From positions 2,356,001 through 2,420,000 of the forward strand of contig NC_049562.1 of assembly GCF_013368755.1 (NCBI RefSeq): 64,000 nucleotides of DNA, written 5' to 3'. Under the pieces are notes generated by a model, which saw only the letters and a program-made list of their open reading frames with translations, was not told the origin of the DNA and made no database searches. The first letter of the stretch is position 1; the number at the start of each line of letters is the position of its first letter. Shown here in pieces: positions 31,899 to 43,659 of this stretch. Origin of the DNA: Talaromyces rugulosus (taxonomy: Eukaryota; Ascomycota; Eurotiomycetes; Eurotiales; Trichocomaceae). The position numbers and the translations under genes were made by a program.

Positions 31899-33099
31899 AT
31901 GGTTCATGTAGTGATTGTCGGAGGAGGCGGGAGTCAGTACCCAGCTCTATCCAGACTCACCTGTACCTTACATTTTCAATAGATGTCGGACGCGAGATCG
32001 TCAACGAGGTGGTTAGACAAGGCGAGCACCAAGTAACGGTATTCTCACGCAAGGTACGCATACTGTATATACAGCATACATGCAAACTCTCAAAGTCAAG
32101 CACTAAAAAAAAGATCGTTCATAGACCATCCCCGAACTCACCGACGCGGGAGTCAAAGTCGTCACTATCAAGAGCTACGAAGATCAGGACGAGTTGACTG
32201 CCGCTCTGAGCGGCGTGCACACGGTTTTGTCTTTTATTTCCTGGGATCCGACCCTAGTCGCCCAGAAGACTCTGATCCAAGCAAGTATTGCCGCAGGGGT
32301 AAAGCGCTTTGCGCCGACCGAATGGGGGATGTATGTCGATCTTTTCTATCAACGCATGTATATATCAATTGCTAACAAAAAGTGTGTCCGAACAGTCGCA
32401 GCAAGTCCGGATTCCCAGGCTATGCCAGCAAGGACCAAATACACGAGTACCTGCAGGAGCTCAACGCAGAAAAGACCGTGTTGGAGTACTGCCTGTTCCA
32501 GCCAGGCACTTTTACGAATTATCTGGCGTATCCGCTGCAGACTGCCGATCATTTGTACATCTCATGCACGTACCTGGACGTCGTCAAGAAACAGGCGCTC
32601 ATCATCGAAGATGGCGAAATCTGGCACACATATACCACTATTCAGGATACGGCCAAAGTCGTGGCCAAGGCACTGAGTTACCCTGGCAAGTGGCCAGAGA
32701 CAGGCGGCATTGTCGGTGGTAGGATCAAGGAAAAGGATTTGATAAAGCTGGCAGAAGAAATCCGAGGTACGTCATGGTCCGCATCTCGAAGCGTACACCC
32801 ATAAAACCATAAACATGTGCTCACAAACTTTTTCTTCCTCCCTAGGTGAACCTTTTGAGCGACACGTGTTGAAAATTGCAGACCTCGAAAAGGGCGAATT
32901 CAACTCTAGCTGGATCCCAGTCAACGATCATCCCAACATGCCTGCGGAAATGAAAGGGCCCGACCTGGTGAAGATATACATGCCCCCGTTTCTACTCGCG
33001 GGCGTGGGAGGCGCTGTAGATTTGCCCCCTGTTTGGAATTCTCTGTTGCCAGATCTTGAGCTGGAGGACGTTGAGACGTTTTTGCGTCGGGTGATGTAG
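31899..33099 (+). CDS. NmrA-like / isoflavone-reductase-type NAD(P)-binding protein
   Basis: Five exons: 31899-31932, 31983-32053, 32125-32330, 32396-32766 and 32846-33099, giving 311 residues (introns 50, 71, 65 and 79 nt). The Rossmann dinucleotide loop is split by intron 1 (HVVIVGGGG joined to NVGREIVNEVV). Then come QVTVFSRKTIPEL, the ALSGVHTVLSFIS strand-turn, AGVKRFAPTEWGI and YCLFQPGTFTNYL, which fit the PCBER/NmrA-like group of atypical short-chain dehydrogenases. Lys in SKDQIHEYL may occupy the catalytic position. Substrate is unknown; members include phenolic reductases and redox sensors. The last intron was placed from frame continuity (EEIR, then GEPFERHVLKI). Confidence 0.85.
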
Positions 33100-33498
33100 A
33101 ATAATTCTCATAGTGGATTCGGCCAATCAGCAAGGACGTCAAGTCCATAAACAGAATATCATATTATCGACAAGTCTCGAATAAGCAAATCGTAATGATA
33201 GATTGTCCAATAATCCATAACGTGATGTGATTGTGCAGAGTTGCAGTAATAATAAGAGCGGTGAAGCGTGCACGCCTGCCCATTTGAAGAGCGGAGACCC
33301 CACTAGTACACTAGCCGCGCCAAGATTTCGTGCCCACATCCGCTTTCCTCTTTTTTTTTTTTTTTCGCTTCATGTCGTTGAATCCAGATTCAACTTGATC
33401 CTTGAGCCGCTTGTCCAGTTTGGTCTCCATTTCCGCTACTGGATTTTGTCGTTTGACATTTTTGCATGGAAAGCGAATTTGCGGGATAATACCAAACC
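33100..33498. other. Intergenic region
   Basis: 3' flank of the NmrA-like gene and promoter of the SURF6-like gene, with a T-run at 33351-33365. Nothing else seen. Confidence 0.45.
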
Positions 33499-35215
33499 AT
33501 GGCTGACATTGAGGTGTGTGCATATGCCTGCACATTTTTTGCTTCGCCCCGGCTGATTTGCTATCTCTCTTTTAGGAACGGCTGCAAAGTCATTCCAACG
33601 CCTTCAGCGGGCTGATGTCCTTGATTCCCTCCAAGTACTACTATGGAGAGGACGTCAGTGTAAGTTTTCGCTCGGTCGAAATGATGATCACAAGCCGTGC
33701 TCACAGTGTTGGTGAACCTCTTAGGACCAATGGCTCAAGAAGAAGCAGACCAAGGAACAAGCCAAAAATGCAAAAAAGGCGAAGCTCGACCCTGATGCTT
33801 CAAAGTCTGCAAAGGATGTCATGGATGAAAACGCGCGGAAACGCAAGCGCATCGAAGATGGCGAAGACAATCACAGCGGGTCCTCTGACGGCGAACTGGG
33901 CTCGGAACTTCCTAGAGAAGGGTTGAAGCGTGCCGATACAAAGACCAAGAAATCAAAGCAATCACAGTCGACAGAGAACAGCACCGACAAGCCCAGTGAA
34001 AACGAAGAGGCCAAGGAGAAACGACGACTGAAGGCTGAGAAGAAGGCCCAAGAAAAGGCTGCTCAACGGGAGAAGAAAATGGCCAAACAGGCAACAAAAA
34101 AGGCAAAGCAACAGCAAAACGGTGATGATGAACAGCCAGCGCCCACAGAAAAATCGGCTGAGGCTTCAGACGCCGAATCACCAGAGGAAGAAGCACAGGC
34201 AAATCCCGATGTAGAAGATAATGATGAAGACGTAGATGTGGATGCGGTGGAAGGGTTCTCTTTGGAGACAAAAGATCAGACTTTGGATGACACATCTTCC
34301 ACACCAAATTCGCCGAGTTTCGAAATGTCGAATGACAACTCTGGTAGTTCATCGATATCCTCAATTGTGCCACCTAGCGATGGTGCATCGATAGCCGACA
34401 AACCTGGATCCAAGCCTTTGAAGACGACGCCAGAGGAACTGCGACAACGCTTACAAAAACGTGTTGCTGAACTTCGAGCAGCCCGCCACGCCGATGGCCT
34501 CGATGGCAAGCCTGCCCGAACCCGACAAGAGCTCATTGATGCGCGAAGGCGCAAAGCAGAAGAGCGAAAGGAACACAAAAAGGAGTTGAGGCGCAAATCC
34601 AAAGAGGACGAAGAGCTAAAGAAAGACGAGGAGATGCAAAGGCGGTTTTCGCCAGGCGGGACCGGCTCACTGCTTGCATCGCCCCGGTCTCCTGCAGAAT
34701 CACTTTCGTCAAACTCGAATAACTTTGCTTTTGGAAGGATTGCCTTCCCCGATGGCCAACACACGGACCCCACGCTCTCACGGCTGCTGGACGATAAAAA
34801 CAAACAAGTTGCTCGAGACCCTGCTGCTGCTCTCAAGGCCGCCGCAGCCAAAAAAGCCCGTTTCGATAGCTTTGATGAGGAAAAGCGGGCTGAACTAGAA
34901 GAAAAAGATATGTGGCTGATCGCTAAAAAGCGAGCCCATGGTGAGCGTGTCAGAGACGACACCTCGTTATTGAAAAAGGCACTCAAGCGCAAGGAAACCG
35001 CCAAGAAGAAGTCCGAACGAGAATGGAGGGAGAGGATTGAGGGAGTGTCCAAGGGCAAGGAGATACGACAACAACGACGCGACGACAACATTCGCAAGAG
35101 AAAAGAAGACCGAAACTCTGGAGGAAAGAAATCCGGCAAGGGCGGCAAACCAAAAGCCCGTCCAGGTTTCGAGGGAAGTTTCAAGGCCAAGTCTGCTGGA
35201 GGAAAGAAGAAATGA
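33499..35215 (+). CDS. SURF6/Rrp14-like nucleolar ribosome-biogenesis protein
   Basis: Exons 33499-33513, 33576-33659 and 33725-35215 give 529 residues. The N-terminus ERLQSHSNAFSGLMSLIPSK, then YYYGEDVSDQWLKKKQTKEQ, is the Rrp14 N-terminal module. The middle is highly charged with Lys/Glu coiled-coil blocks. The C-terminal SURF6 domain begins at LRQRLQKRVAELRAARHADG and contains RTRQELIDARRRKAEER, IAFPDG, DMWLIAKKRAHGERVRDD and WRERIEGVSKGKEIRQQRR, ending in a basic tail (KAKSAGGKKK). Yeast Rrp14 acts in 60S and 40S rRNA processing in the nucleolus, and the charged composition fits this. The first exon is only 15 nt. Confidence 0.9.
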
Positions 35216-35789
35216 TGGATGAAATCTTAAGTCAAATCTAGACTCGATGCATTGTAACCTGTGTGATGTCTTTTTCTCTCTCTCTTTCTCTTTTTCTATA
35301 TCATGAGTGAGTGAGTGACTTGTATGACAATTTTCATGTTCTGCAAAAAAGAGGAAGGAAAATGATCTTCGGTAGATTTTGTACAGCGGGCATATCGAAG
35401 GGACTTGTTGGATTTATAGCGTGCAGTCAACAATATGAACAAAAAAGTGATTCTTCAGTTTTATTCTTAATTAATCTATGGAATGCTACTTCTCATATGG
35501 TCAATATGCATGCTATAGACTTGCGCTAGAAACATGCAGAGATTAATTCATATTGTAAAATGTTCAGTAAATTTTTTCAATTATCAAAATACTACTGATA
35601 AACAAACATGAAATATAACGAACACAGCGTCTTTGTAGTATGACAAATGAAAAAAAAAAGAGGCAAGGAGGATAAAAGAGGCCACACTTTCTCGGCGCGA
35701 AATCCCCGCCTCATGGTGCTTTCTTTGGGTATGTACATTGTTGTTGATGTGGAAGTCAAAATCGCTAGGTGATATTAACTTGCACTTTT
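35216..35789. other. Convergent 3' intergenic region
   Basis: AT-rich sequence between the ends of the SURF6-like and NDUFS8 genes. No gene recognised. Confidence 0.5.
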
Positions 35790-36655
<866 letters not shown>

Positions 36656-36999
36656 TGTGCGAGAGAGCGACGAGCAAGAAGAGCAGTCGAGGAGGAGGAA
36701 GAGGGGAGAGAGAGGGCGGGCTGGAGGGGGGAGATAGACGTTCGTGGGCGTTTGAGCAACGGGCGAGTTTGGCAGGCGGCCGCAATCCGGCTTAGGTCAT
36801 TCCGTTCGCCCCGGTGCTGATTGGCCCGTGGCTCTACCGAGAGGAAAACGCCGGGAGCCGCGAGATCACCAACACTGCAAACACCAACCACGCAAACCTC
36901 TTTCTTTTCTTCGCTGCCCACTCCTCCCCCCCCCCAACAGCTGATCTCCATCTCAATCCTCAATCAAGCGCTAGCTTCACCTTCACCTTCACCCTCACA
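36656..36999. promoter_or_regulatory. Divergent promoter region of NDUFS8 and mitochondrial ACP
   Basis: 344 bp between the two ATGs. Contains CT-rich leader tracts on each coding strand and an ATTGG (CCAAT-box) motif on the ACP-proximal side near 36820. Shared control is inferred from geometry and function only. Confidence 0.55.
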
Positions 37000-37750
37000 A
37001 TGTTCCGCTCTGCCGTGGTGCGCTCCCTGCGAGCCTCGATTCCCCGAGCTGTCCGGGCCTCTGCTCCCTACCAGACCAAGATCGCCCCTGCTGCTCGCCC
37101 ATCGCAGATTGTCCCTGCTTTCCAGTCTCAATCCATTCGCTTCTACTCGGCCCCCGCTGGCCTGTCCAAGGATGAGGTCGAGGGCCGCATAGTCAACTTG
37201 CTGAAGAACTTTGAGAAGGTACGTCATGTCGTTTCTTCCACCTCACCCGCGAGAAAAGAGCTTGACTAAAAAAAATTTCCGTCTTTAAATAGGTCTCCGA
37301 TGCTAGCAAGGTTCGTTGTTATTCTGCATGACGCATCGCAAACTGCCGTGAGATCGGCCGATTCGAAATTTTTCTAACCAATTGGCTATATAGCTCAGCG
37401 GTGTTGCTCACTTCACAAACGACCTGGGCTTGGACAGCCTGGACGTTGTCGAGGTCGTGATGGCCGTGGAGGAGGTACGATCGCATTACATGTCATGATA
37501 TGCCCGCTGTTGAAGAGATGCTGATGTCGTTGCAACAGGAATTCAGCATTGAGATCCCCGATAAGGAAGCTGATGGCATCCACAGTGGTGAGTTTTGGTC
37601 TTGCCTCTACATTTCATGGTTGCTCTTGCTAACCCACGCATCCATAGTCGAGCAAGCTGTCAACTACATCCTCTCCCAGCCCGACGGTATGTATCCGCCT
37701 GTTGATGCGCCGGCGACAACCCATTACTGACGAGACATACAGCTCATTAA
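37000..37750 (+). CDS. Mitochondrial acyl carrier protein (NDUFAB1-type)
   Basis: Six exons: 37000-37218, 37293-37310, 37394-37474, 37539-37587, 37648-37686 and 37743-37750, for 137 residues. Exon 2 is 18 nt (VSDASK) and exon 6 is 8 nt and encodes only the last residues AH plus stop. A mitochondrial presequence (MFRSAVVRSLRASIPRAVR) precedes the helical ACP core. Ser94 in LGLDSLDVVEVVMAVEEEF is the phosphopantetheine attachment site, and EIPDKEADGI completes helix III. ACP serves mitochondrial fatty-acid and lipoate synthesis, Fe-S cluster assembly and complex I. Intron 2 has an unusual donor, GTTCGT, but a normal CTAAC branch and TATAG end. Confidence 0.93.
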
Positions 37751-38630
37751 ATGGAGACCAACACACCTTCCGACTGTGAGATCGAGTGGAAACCCCGCCA
37801 AAATAGTTAGAGATTGAGCGCTTTTTCCACTGGCGCCCTTTGTCTTTGTGTGATCCTAATCTATACCGTGGTTGTTTTTGGTACTTCTTCTCTCCCTGTA
37901 TATCACTTGCAAAATCCAGCATTTTACGAACAAGACTGCTCGGCTCCTGGGAGGATGCACGTGTCTGTCGTGCTTCAATTCCAAGAGAGCAATGTTTTTT
38001 TATTATGTTTTTCTTCTGGCAGCTTTGGTGAATTGATGAATTGACCTGGAAGCGCGCCACGTGTAAGCAGTGCAAACCACGTAAACGTAAAACAACACAA
38101 AAAGGAGCGCCATGCTTTCCATAACCAGCAATCCATACGCTGCAAAACAAGTCAGGCCATGCGTTGGCCCCCATCGTAAAATCGAACACTGTCCAACTGT
38201 GCTGCCTGACTGGTCCACCTGAAACGTGATTCACCCGCCGTGCCAAGGCTGCGCGGCGCAGCGCTCGCGGCAAGTCTGTCAGTTTTATTATTTAGCGACC
38301 TCCATCTTCAGCCCAGCAGCGCAGAAAAACCGCCAATACACCTCTCGACGGCGCCCAAAGACACAATTGGGCTGTGCCGCCGCCATTCGCAAGCCATTGA
38401 TTGACCGTTTCTCGCCTGTGCTCGTCTCATCGTCTTCGGGGGACACCGAGTGGCTTCGTTAGGTGTTCTCGTGCGCATTTGCAGAGCCTCTTCAGTCCCC
38501 TCTGTGTCGACCTTCTTCTTGCTCCTTAATCAACCTCGCTCGCTCACCGCGCGCAAATAGCGGTCGGAGCACCTCTTTGCCTCTGTCCCCCTCCCTCCTA
38601 TACCTCTTTCTTCCCGTACATCGCTTCTCC
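37751..38630. other. Intergenic region and Vps74 leader
   Basis: 3' flank of ACP, then a CT-rich 5' leader before the Vps74 start. A 214-codon reverse frame overlapping the ACP exons is not supported. Confidence 0.5.
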
Positions 38631-39882
38631 ATGTCCTCAGGCGGTCTGACACGCCGACGGGGAGGCGGCCGAGCCGGCGACGATAACGGCGATGGGAGTC
38701 GAGTTTCCTCCCCGGCGCCTAGGAATGGATCCGCATACGACAGTCGAGTTCCTGAGACGTCCTTCGCCGACGGTGAGAATGGCCACAAAATCGCTTTCGA
38801 CCCCAGAGACATCAGCGAGAACGAGGAGCGGACCAAGCAGCCCAAGCTGAACCTCATGGAGGAGGTTTTGCTGCTCGGACTCAAGGATAAACAGGTATTT
38901 TTTCTACTGCTATTTGGAAGTGGTACTTTTTTTATTACGTGGAAACTAATTTGACTTTTTTTCTCTCTCAAAATTAAGGGGTACCTGTCTTTCTGGAACG
39001 AAAACATCTCCTACGCTTTACGTGGCTGTATTGTTATAGAACTCGCTTTCCGCGGCCGTATAAGCATGCAAAAAGACTCCTCCCGGAGGCGATTCCCTCT
39101 CGCCGATCGCATTATCGAAGTGGTTGACGACTCGCTTACCGGGGAGGTCTTGCTGGACGAGGCACTCAAGATGATGAAGTCGAGCGAACAGATGAGCGTG
39201 AGCTCCTGGATCGATCTGATGAGTGGTATGTTGATATTGCCGTTAGCCTGGGTATTGTGTATATGCGTGTACTGATTGTGGGCAGGCGAAACCTGGAACC
39301 TGATGAAGATCGGCTATCAATTGAAACAAGTCCGCGAACGCACCATGAAAGGTCTTGTTGACAAGGGCGTTCTCCGCACCGAGAAGCGCAACTTTCTCCT
39401 TTTCGACATGGCCACTCACCCTGTCGCGGACTCGGGCGCCAAAGACGAACTACACAAACGGGTCCGCAACGTATGCAGCAATCGGACTGTGATCCTTAGC
39501 CCCAACCAGTGGCTTCCAGAAGACGTCGAGTTCCGGTACCTGCGAACAATTGTCATGGTGTGCGCTGCCTATGCAGCAAACGTGCTGGAGAACGCACTGA
39601 CCACGATGAGCCACGAATCCCGAGAACGCGGATTTGCGCAAGTGGACGAGTTGTTGGCTGAATACTCACAGTGGCCCTTTGGCCGACGGGCTGGTGCTGG
39701 TCAGGCTATTGGTGCCAATCTTGCCCAGGCAATCAATGATGAAATCGGTGGAAACGACCGGGAGCTCCAGCTAGAGGTAGGATTTTCCCCTACGAACTTA
39801 TCCTGTTGAGCTATACTGACGCACATTCTAGATTGTCGCGGCTTGTTTAAGCGTCTTCACACGGCTCGACTCCCTCCTTTAG
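38631..39882 (+). CDS. Vps74/GOLPH3 Golgi PI4P effector
   Basis: Exons 38631-38894, 38979-39225, 39286-39776 and 39832-39882 give 350 residues. A disordered Arg/Gly-rich N-terminus ([12 protein letters not shown]) carries a basic cluster of the kind used to bind coatomer. The GPP34 fold starts at [23 protein letters not shown], then [51 protein letters not shown] and [20 protein letters not shown], and ends [15 protein letters not shown]. The protein retains glycosyltransferases in the Golgi by linking PI4P membranes, enzyme tails and COPI. The last exon, 51 nt, is needed for the conserved C-terminus. The frame continuing past 39777 without splicing is spurious. Confidence 0.94.
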
Positions 39883-40642
39883 TCTCGATACATATAATTC
39901 AGCTTCCCAACAATTGCATTCCTCAACTCATACTCGATCGATTCAATGACAGGCGATTCATTACGTATCCTGACAAATACTCTTCTTTTTTATACTATTT
40001 CTGTTTCCTTGTCATCACATGGGTCCCCCTTTCTAGCAGGCGGTTATTGGAACTGTGTCCGCGTCCGCAAGCTTTTTTCGTCTTTGTTGTTAGTTTTGCG
40101 TCCAAAAGAATTTCGTCAAGATATTCCAACTTCCTCACTTTTGTAACTTTTCGATACGTGGCATTTTACTATCCCTCATTTTCCTTTCGTCTCTTTTCCT
40201 ATCTTTTTTTTTGGCGGCCGTCAAGATATTTCTTGGTCGGAAGAAACTTTCGATGCCTACCTCAACGTCTTACTTTCTTCCCCTACGCGTTCTGTACGAT
40301 GCTGTCGTCGTTTTTGTCTTGTCTGGAGTATGGATGGATGAGCAGTACTGAGAAGTGAGGATTAAATACCCAGTCGTCCAGATTGTCGATGGTAGGAAGT
40401 GGCCTTGGTGTCTTCACAGAGCTGACGTGCCAGACAAAACATTGAGTGTGAATCTTTCCTTCGCTTCGATGGACATGTTTTTTAGTTCTGTTGACGGCTT
40501 CTTTTTTTGTTTTCCCTTTTTTCTTTTCTTTTTCATTTGATGTTGATTTAATACTATAACTTTTAAACGAGGCCAGAATGCATTGATATTGCACATTGAT
40601 ACATATACCCATTCTTGTATAGACAATTCCCTGTATATCCTA
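39883..40642. other. Convergent 3' region
   Basis: Very T-rich sequence between the convergent Vps74 and MDR genes, compatible with a long 3' untranslated region. No gene supported. Confidence 0.5.
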
Positions 40643-41890
40643 CTAATCCAGGGCAGGATCTACTCGCAAAACAGCCAGACCTTGAGCACCACTCGCCCTC
40701 TCGGCCTGTATCAACGCCTCTCGCCCGTGCAGCAGATCCTCGACTCGCAGAAACTCTGCAGCCTTCAACACCCCTTTCTCTATCAACTTCGCGATCGCGG
40801 TCAATTGTTTTCGATCAGGCTTGGCCCGAATCACCTCACTCGTCAGATTCCTTGTGCGAATCTCTGCCTGCTCCTCCATCTCAGCGGGCTTTTCCGGATG
40901 CGAAGAAGGAGGGCGACTCGGCGTGATAACGTGTCCATGATCCTTGACCACCACGGGTGAATGAACCTGACGCAGCGATGCTCCGCCGACTGCAAGACAA
41001 TCAAACACAATATCGACTGGATCCCATCCATTCTCCCGAAACGCAGCTGCGATATCTGTGCCCGCTGTTACTGCATCTGCGCCGAGCGTCTTTTGTAGAT
41101 ACTCGTGTTCGTCGCGCGTCCCCGTTGCGCATATCCAGACAGCCGACTCGGCGGCTTTGCCAGCTTTGCCCATCATATGCGCGCAATGCTCAGGAAACAG
41201 AGACCGACACTGTAGCAGACGCATTACCTGCCTCCCAACCTCGGAACTAGCAGCATTCGTAACCAGCACTCTCAAGGGTCCATCTGCTGGCCTATTGCAC
41301 GGCCCGTCGTCTGGATCAAGATTCGCATAACAAAAGAGCCCCTGCCATGCCGTCAGACTCGCAAAGGGTACTGTGGACGCCTCGGCGGCCGAGATATTCT
41401 GCGGTTTACGTGCTAGTTCGTTTTCCGTGGCGAGCACGTAGTCTGCAGCGGCGCCGTCGTGGCTAAAGTCGAGGAGGCCGATTACGTCGTCTTCTACTTT
41501 GAATAGGGGCCCCGTGGAGCTGCTATGGTCTTCCTTTGGGGTACTTATCACTATTCCGCAGAATTCGCGGCCGGGTATGGGACCATGGGTTTTGAATTTT
41601 GTTGCTTTTGTTGGTGTTGTTGTTGGTGTTGTTGCTGTTTTTGCTGCTGCTGATGAAGCTAGACTATCCCCATCACAAACATCGGCTTGTACCTCGCTGA
41701 CATGCACGGTGGTAGCCTTGACCTTGATCAGATACTCTCGAGCTGAGGGTTTTGGTACGGGGATGTCCATGCCATAGATTAGCGAGGACGGTCCGCCGGG
41801 GATGGTTTTGTCGTAGGGTCCAGGAGGGAGATGTAGAGCTTGCATCAGCTCCGGGATGCGCTTTTGCTCGCTCAAGGTGTTGGACGTCAT
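40643..41890 (-). CDS. Medium-chain dehydrogenase/reductase (quinone-oxidoreductase-like)
   Basis: A single exon of 415 residues. The GroES-like N-terminal domain (MQALHLPPGPYDKT; YLIKVKATTVHVSEVQAD) is interrupted by a Thr/Ala low-complexity insert (about residues 82-97, ATTPTTTPTKATK), then GPIPGREFCGIV. The Rossmann domain has SAAEASTVPFASLTAWQGL, VLVTNAASSEVGRQVMRLL and a divergent coenzyme loop (NAASSEVG in place of the usual AxxGxxG). There is no structural-zinc cysteine cluster and the catalytic-zinc ligands are not evident, so it belongs to the zinc-independent MDR branch. Likely an NADPH-dependent reductase, possibly of a quinone or enoyl substrate. It converges with Vps74. Confidence 0.82.
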   Translation of the reverse strand: MTSNTLSEQKRIPELMQALHLPPGPYDKTIPGGPSSLIYGMDIPVPKPSAREYLIKVKATTVHVSEVQADVCDGDSLASSAAAKTATTPTTTPTKATKFKTHGPIPGREFCGIVISTPKEDHSSSTGPLFKVEDDVIGLLDFSHDGAAADYVLATENELARKPQNISAAEASTVPFASLTAWQGLFCYANLDPDDGPCNRPADGPLRVLVTNAASSEVGRQVMRLLQCRSLFPEHCAHMMGKAGKAAESAVWICATGTRDEHEYLQKTLGADAVTAGTDIAAAFRENGWDPVDIVFDCLAVGGASLRQVHSPVVVKDHGHVITPSRPPSSHPEKPAEMEEQAEIRTRNLTSEVIRAKPDRKQLTAIAKLIEKGVLKAAEFLRVEDLLHGREALIQAERASGAQGLAVLRVDPALD

Positions 41891-42387
41891 CTTTTCTCAC
41901 AGATAATATCTAGGTTGTTTGATCAGTTATATATGCTTTCGCTTTCTAGCGTTGTGTCAAGTTTATGCCCGGGCTTAGAAATCACCTATCGGTTGCATTT
42001 AATTCATATTCGTCTCGTCACAAAGGATATGTACAAGTAGCAGATGTGCAAGCTTCCAATACAAAAATAATTACATGTAGAGAGAGATAAGAGAGAGAAA
42101 GTCGAGAATGCGGTGGTTTAGGGCTAGGTCTCCACACACCCAATCTGACGTGTAAATGATGCCAACAACGCCACAACAACTCGTGTCGCCACCCAACTTA
42201 CCCGCGTGGAATGGTAAATAAACCTCAGTTCTCACAAGGGGTTGATAGGATATCATAAAGGAAGGATTCAGGATAGGCAGGCTGGAAGTATGATGGGTGT
42301 TTTTCCTTGCGAGGATGAGCGGGAAAACCCCAGCCCAAATCTCGCTCCGGGATTGAATTCCGTTGTTGTTTGTAGCCACAACGTTAT
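41891..42387. other. Intergenic region
   Basis: Promoter of the MDR gene and 3' flank of the App1-like gene. Nothing else recognised. Confidence 0.5.
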
Positions 42388-43659
42388 TTATGCAGTTGTT
42401 TCGTTAATCTTGAGCCCGTCCACCAGCTTATACAATTCTTCAGGATGCTCAAACACAGTCCAGACATTGCGCGGTATCCCGTCAAATGCCTTTTCAAATC
42501 TAGATTCCGCGTTTTTGTCTTCCATGTTTGGGATGTTGGTCACCTTGCGGATATAGATTGCTCGGATCCATGCTGGATATTTCCGATACAGTTCTGCGTA
42601 GGCCTCCGGGTCACTTTGCGTCGAGTCGCCAACGCATAGCACTTTACGCTGTGGTAGCCAGCCATGGATCTTGTCGATTCGGTCCGCCTTGTAAGCCTGA
42701 GTGCCCATGCTGTAAGACTTGAGGAATCCTCCAAGATCATGCCAGGAGTTCTCCCGAAGGATCAATGTGCCAGGGTGGTAATAGGCGTTGAGAAACTCTC
42801 GCAGGAACTGGTAGAGATTGTACGGAGATGCCGATAGGTATACCCACACTGGCTGAAGTTGTCTTTCCACGAACTTGTAAAAATCAGGCATGCCGTCAAT
42901 CGGCCGTGGCTCTTCTGCAAATGTTGTACGCAGAATTCCCGTGGCGTCTGACGTCTGCGTCACCTTGATCGAGTCGTCAATGTCTGATATGACCAGCCAC
43001 CCTTCTGGCACAGCAAATGTTGTTTTCATTGCCACGGTGTTTTGGGATCCCACCAAATGAGAGGTGAGTGCGACTCTGTCTGTGGTAAACCGATGTGGAG
43101 TCGAGACGGTCTGAGATATAATGCCATCGCTATTCGTCGGGCCTAGGCCATAATGATGAACCCTACTGTCTCTGTGGCTGCTTGAAGGTATTTTGATATT
43201 CATGGTAAGAGAAGGAGCGACCGAGTACAGCAACGGTCTGAGCCGCTGTTCGATGCGCTTTTGGATCTCAGAGTTGTCGCCTAGTTTCCCATCTAGACCG
43301 AGGTGATCGGCGATAGACGCGATATACTTGCTGATATCATTGTGTCCTTGAACAAACGCACAAGCCACGACCTCGACTTGCCATCGCTGAGGTTCGCTAG
43401 AAGAAGCGGCCGAGTCGGCTTGTTGTTGTTGTTGTTGATAGGCGACATTATCAAAAAGCCACACAATATTCTCCGAGTGATCATACGGCTGCGACTCGGT
43501 GGTTTTGCCACGGAGCACCGTGGATACTGTGCTCCAGATGCCAGATGCAGTTCGTGGAAATCTTGTTGGCAGCTTGCCTTCGACAAGAGGGAAACGGCCA
43601 GCGCGGCGCGCTTTGACCTCGGCTGGTTTCTCTTGTGCGTATTGTTTCAGCCTCTCCAT
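42388..43659 (-). CDS. App1-type phosphatidate phosphatase (DUF2183 domain)
   Basis: A single exon of 423 residues. The HAD-like catalytic motif is WLVISDIDDSIKVTQ with D226, D228 and S230, matching the DxDx(T/S) active site of yeast App1. Motif II and following segments are PVWVYLSASPYNLYQFL, LKSYSMGTQAYKADRI, then RKVLCVGDSTQSDPEAYAEL and WIRAIYIRKVTN, which complete the DUF2183 fold. The N-terminal half contains a short poly-Gln (about 75-80). App1 converts phosphatidic acid to diacylglycerol at cortical actin and endocytic sites; this shorter fungal paralogue lacks the long C-terminal tail of yeast App1, so localisation may differ. Ser in place of the commoner Thr is tolerated in HAD phosphatases. 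Confidence 0.87.
   Translation of the reverse strand: MERLKQYAQEKPAEVKARRAGRFPLVEGKLPTRFPRTASGIWSTVSTVLRGKTTESQPYDHSENIVWLFDNVAYQQQQQQADSAASSSEPQRWQVEVVACAFVQGHNDISKYIASIADHLGLDGKLGDNSEIQKRIEQRLRPLLYSVAPSLTMNIKIPSSSHRDSRVHHYGLGPTNSDGIISQTVSTPHRFTTDRVALTSHLVGSQNTVAMKTTFAVPEGWLVISDIDDSIKVTQTSDATGILRTTFAEEPRPIDGMPDFYKFVERQLQPVWVYLSASPYNLYQFLREFLNAYYHPGTLILRENSWHDLGGFLKSYSMGTQAYKADRIDKIHGWLPQRKVLCVGDSTQSDPEAYAELYRKYPAWIRAIYIRKVTNIPNMEDKNAESRFEKAFDGIPRNVWTVFEHPEELYKLVDGLKINETTA

Noticed and set aside
37629..38273. 214-codon reverse frame
   Set aside because: Overlaps the well-supported ACP exons and has no domain.
39843..40358. 171-codon forward frame after Vps74
   Set aside because: It starts inside the last Vps74 exon in another frame and runs through T-rich 3' sequence.
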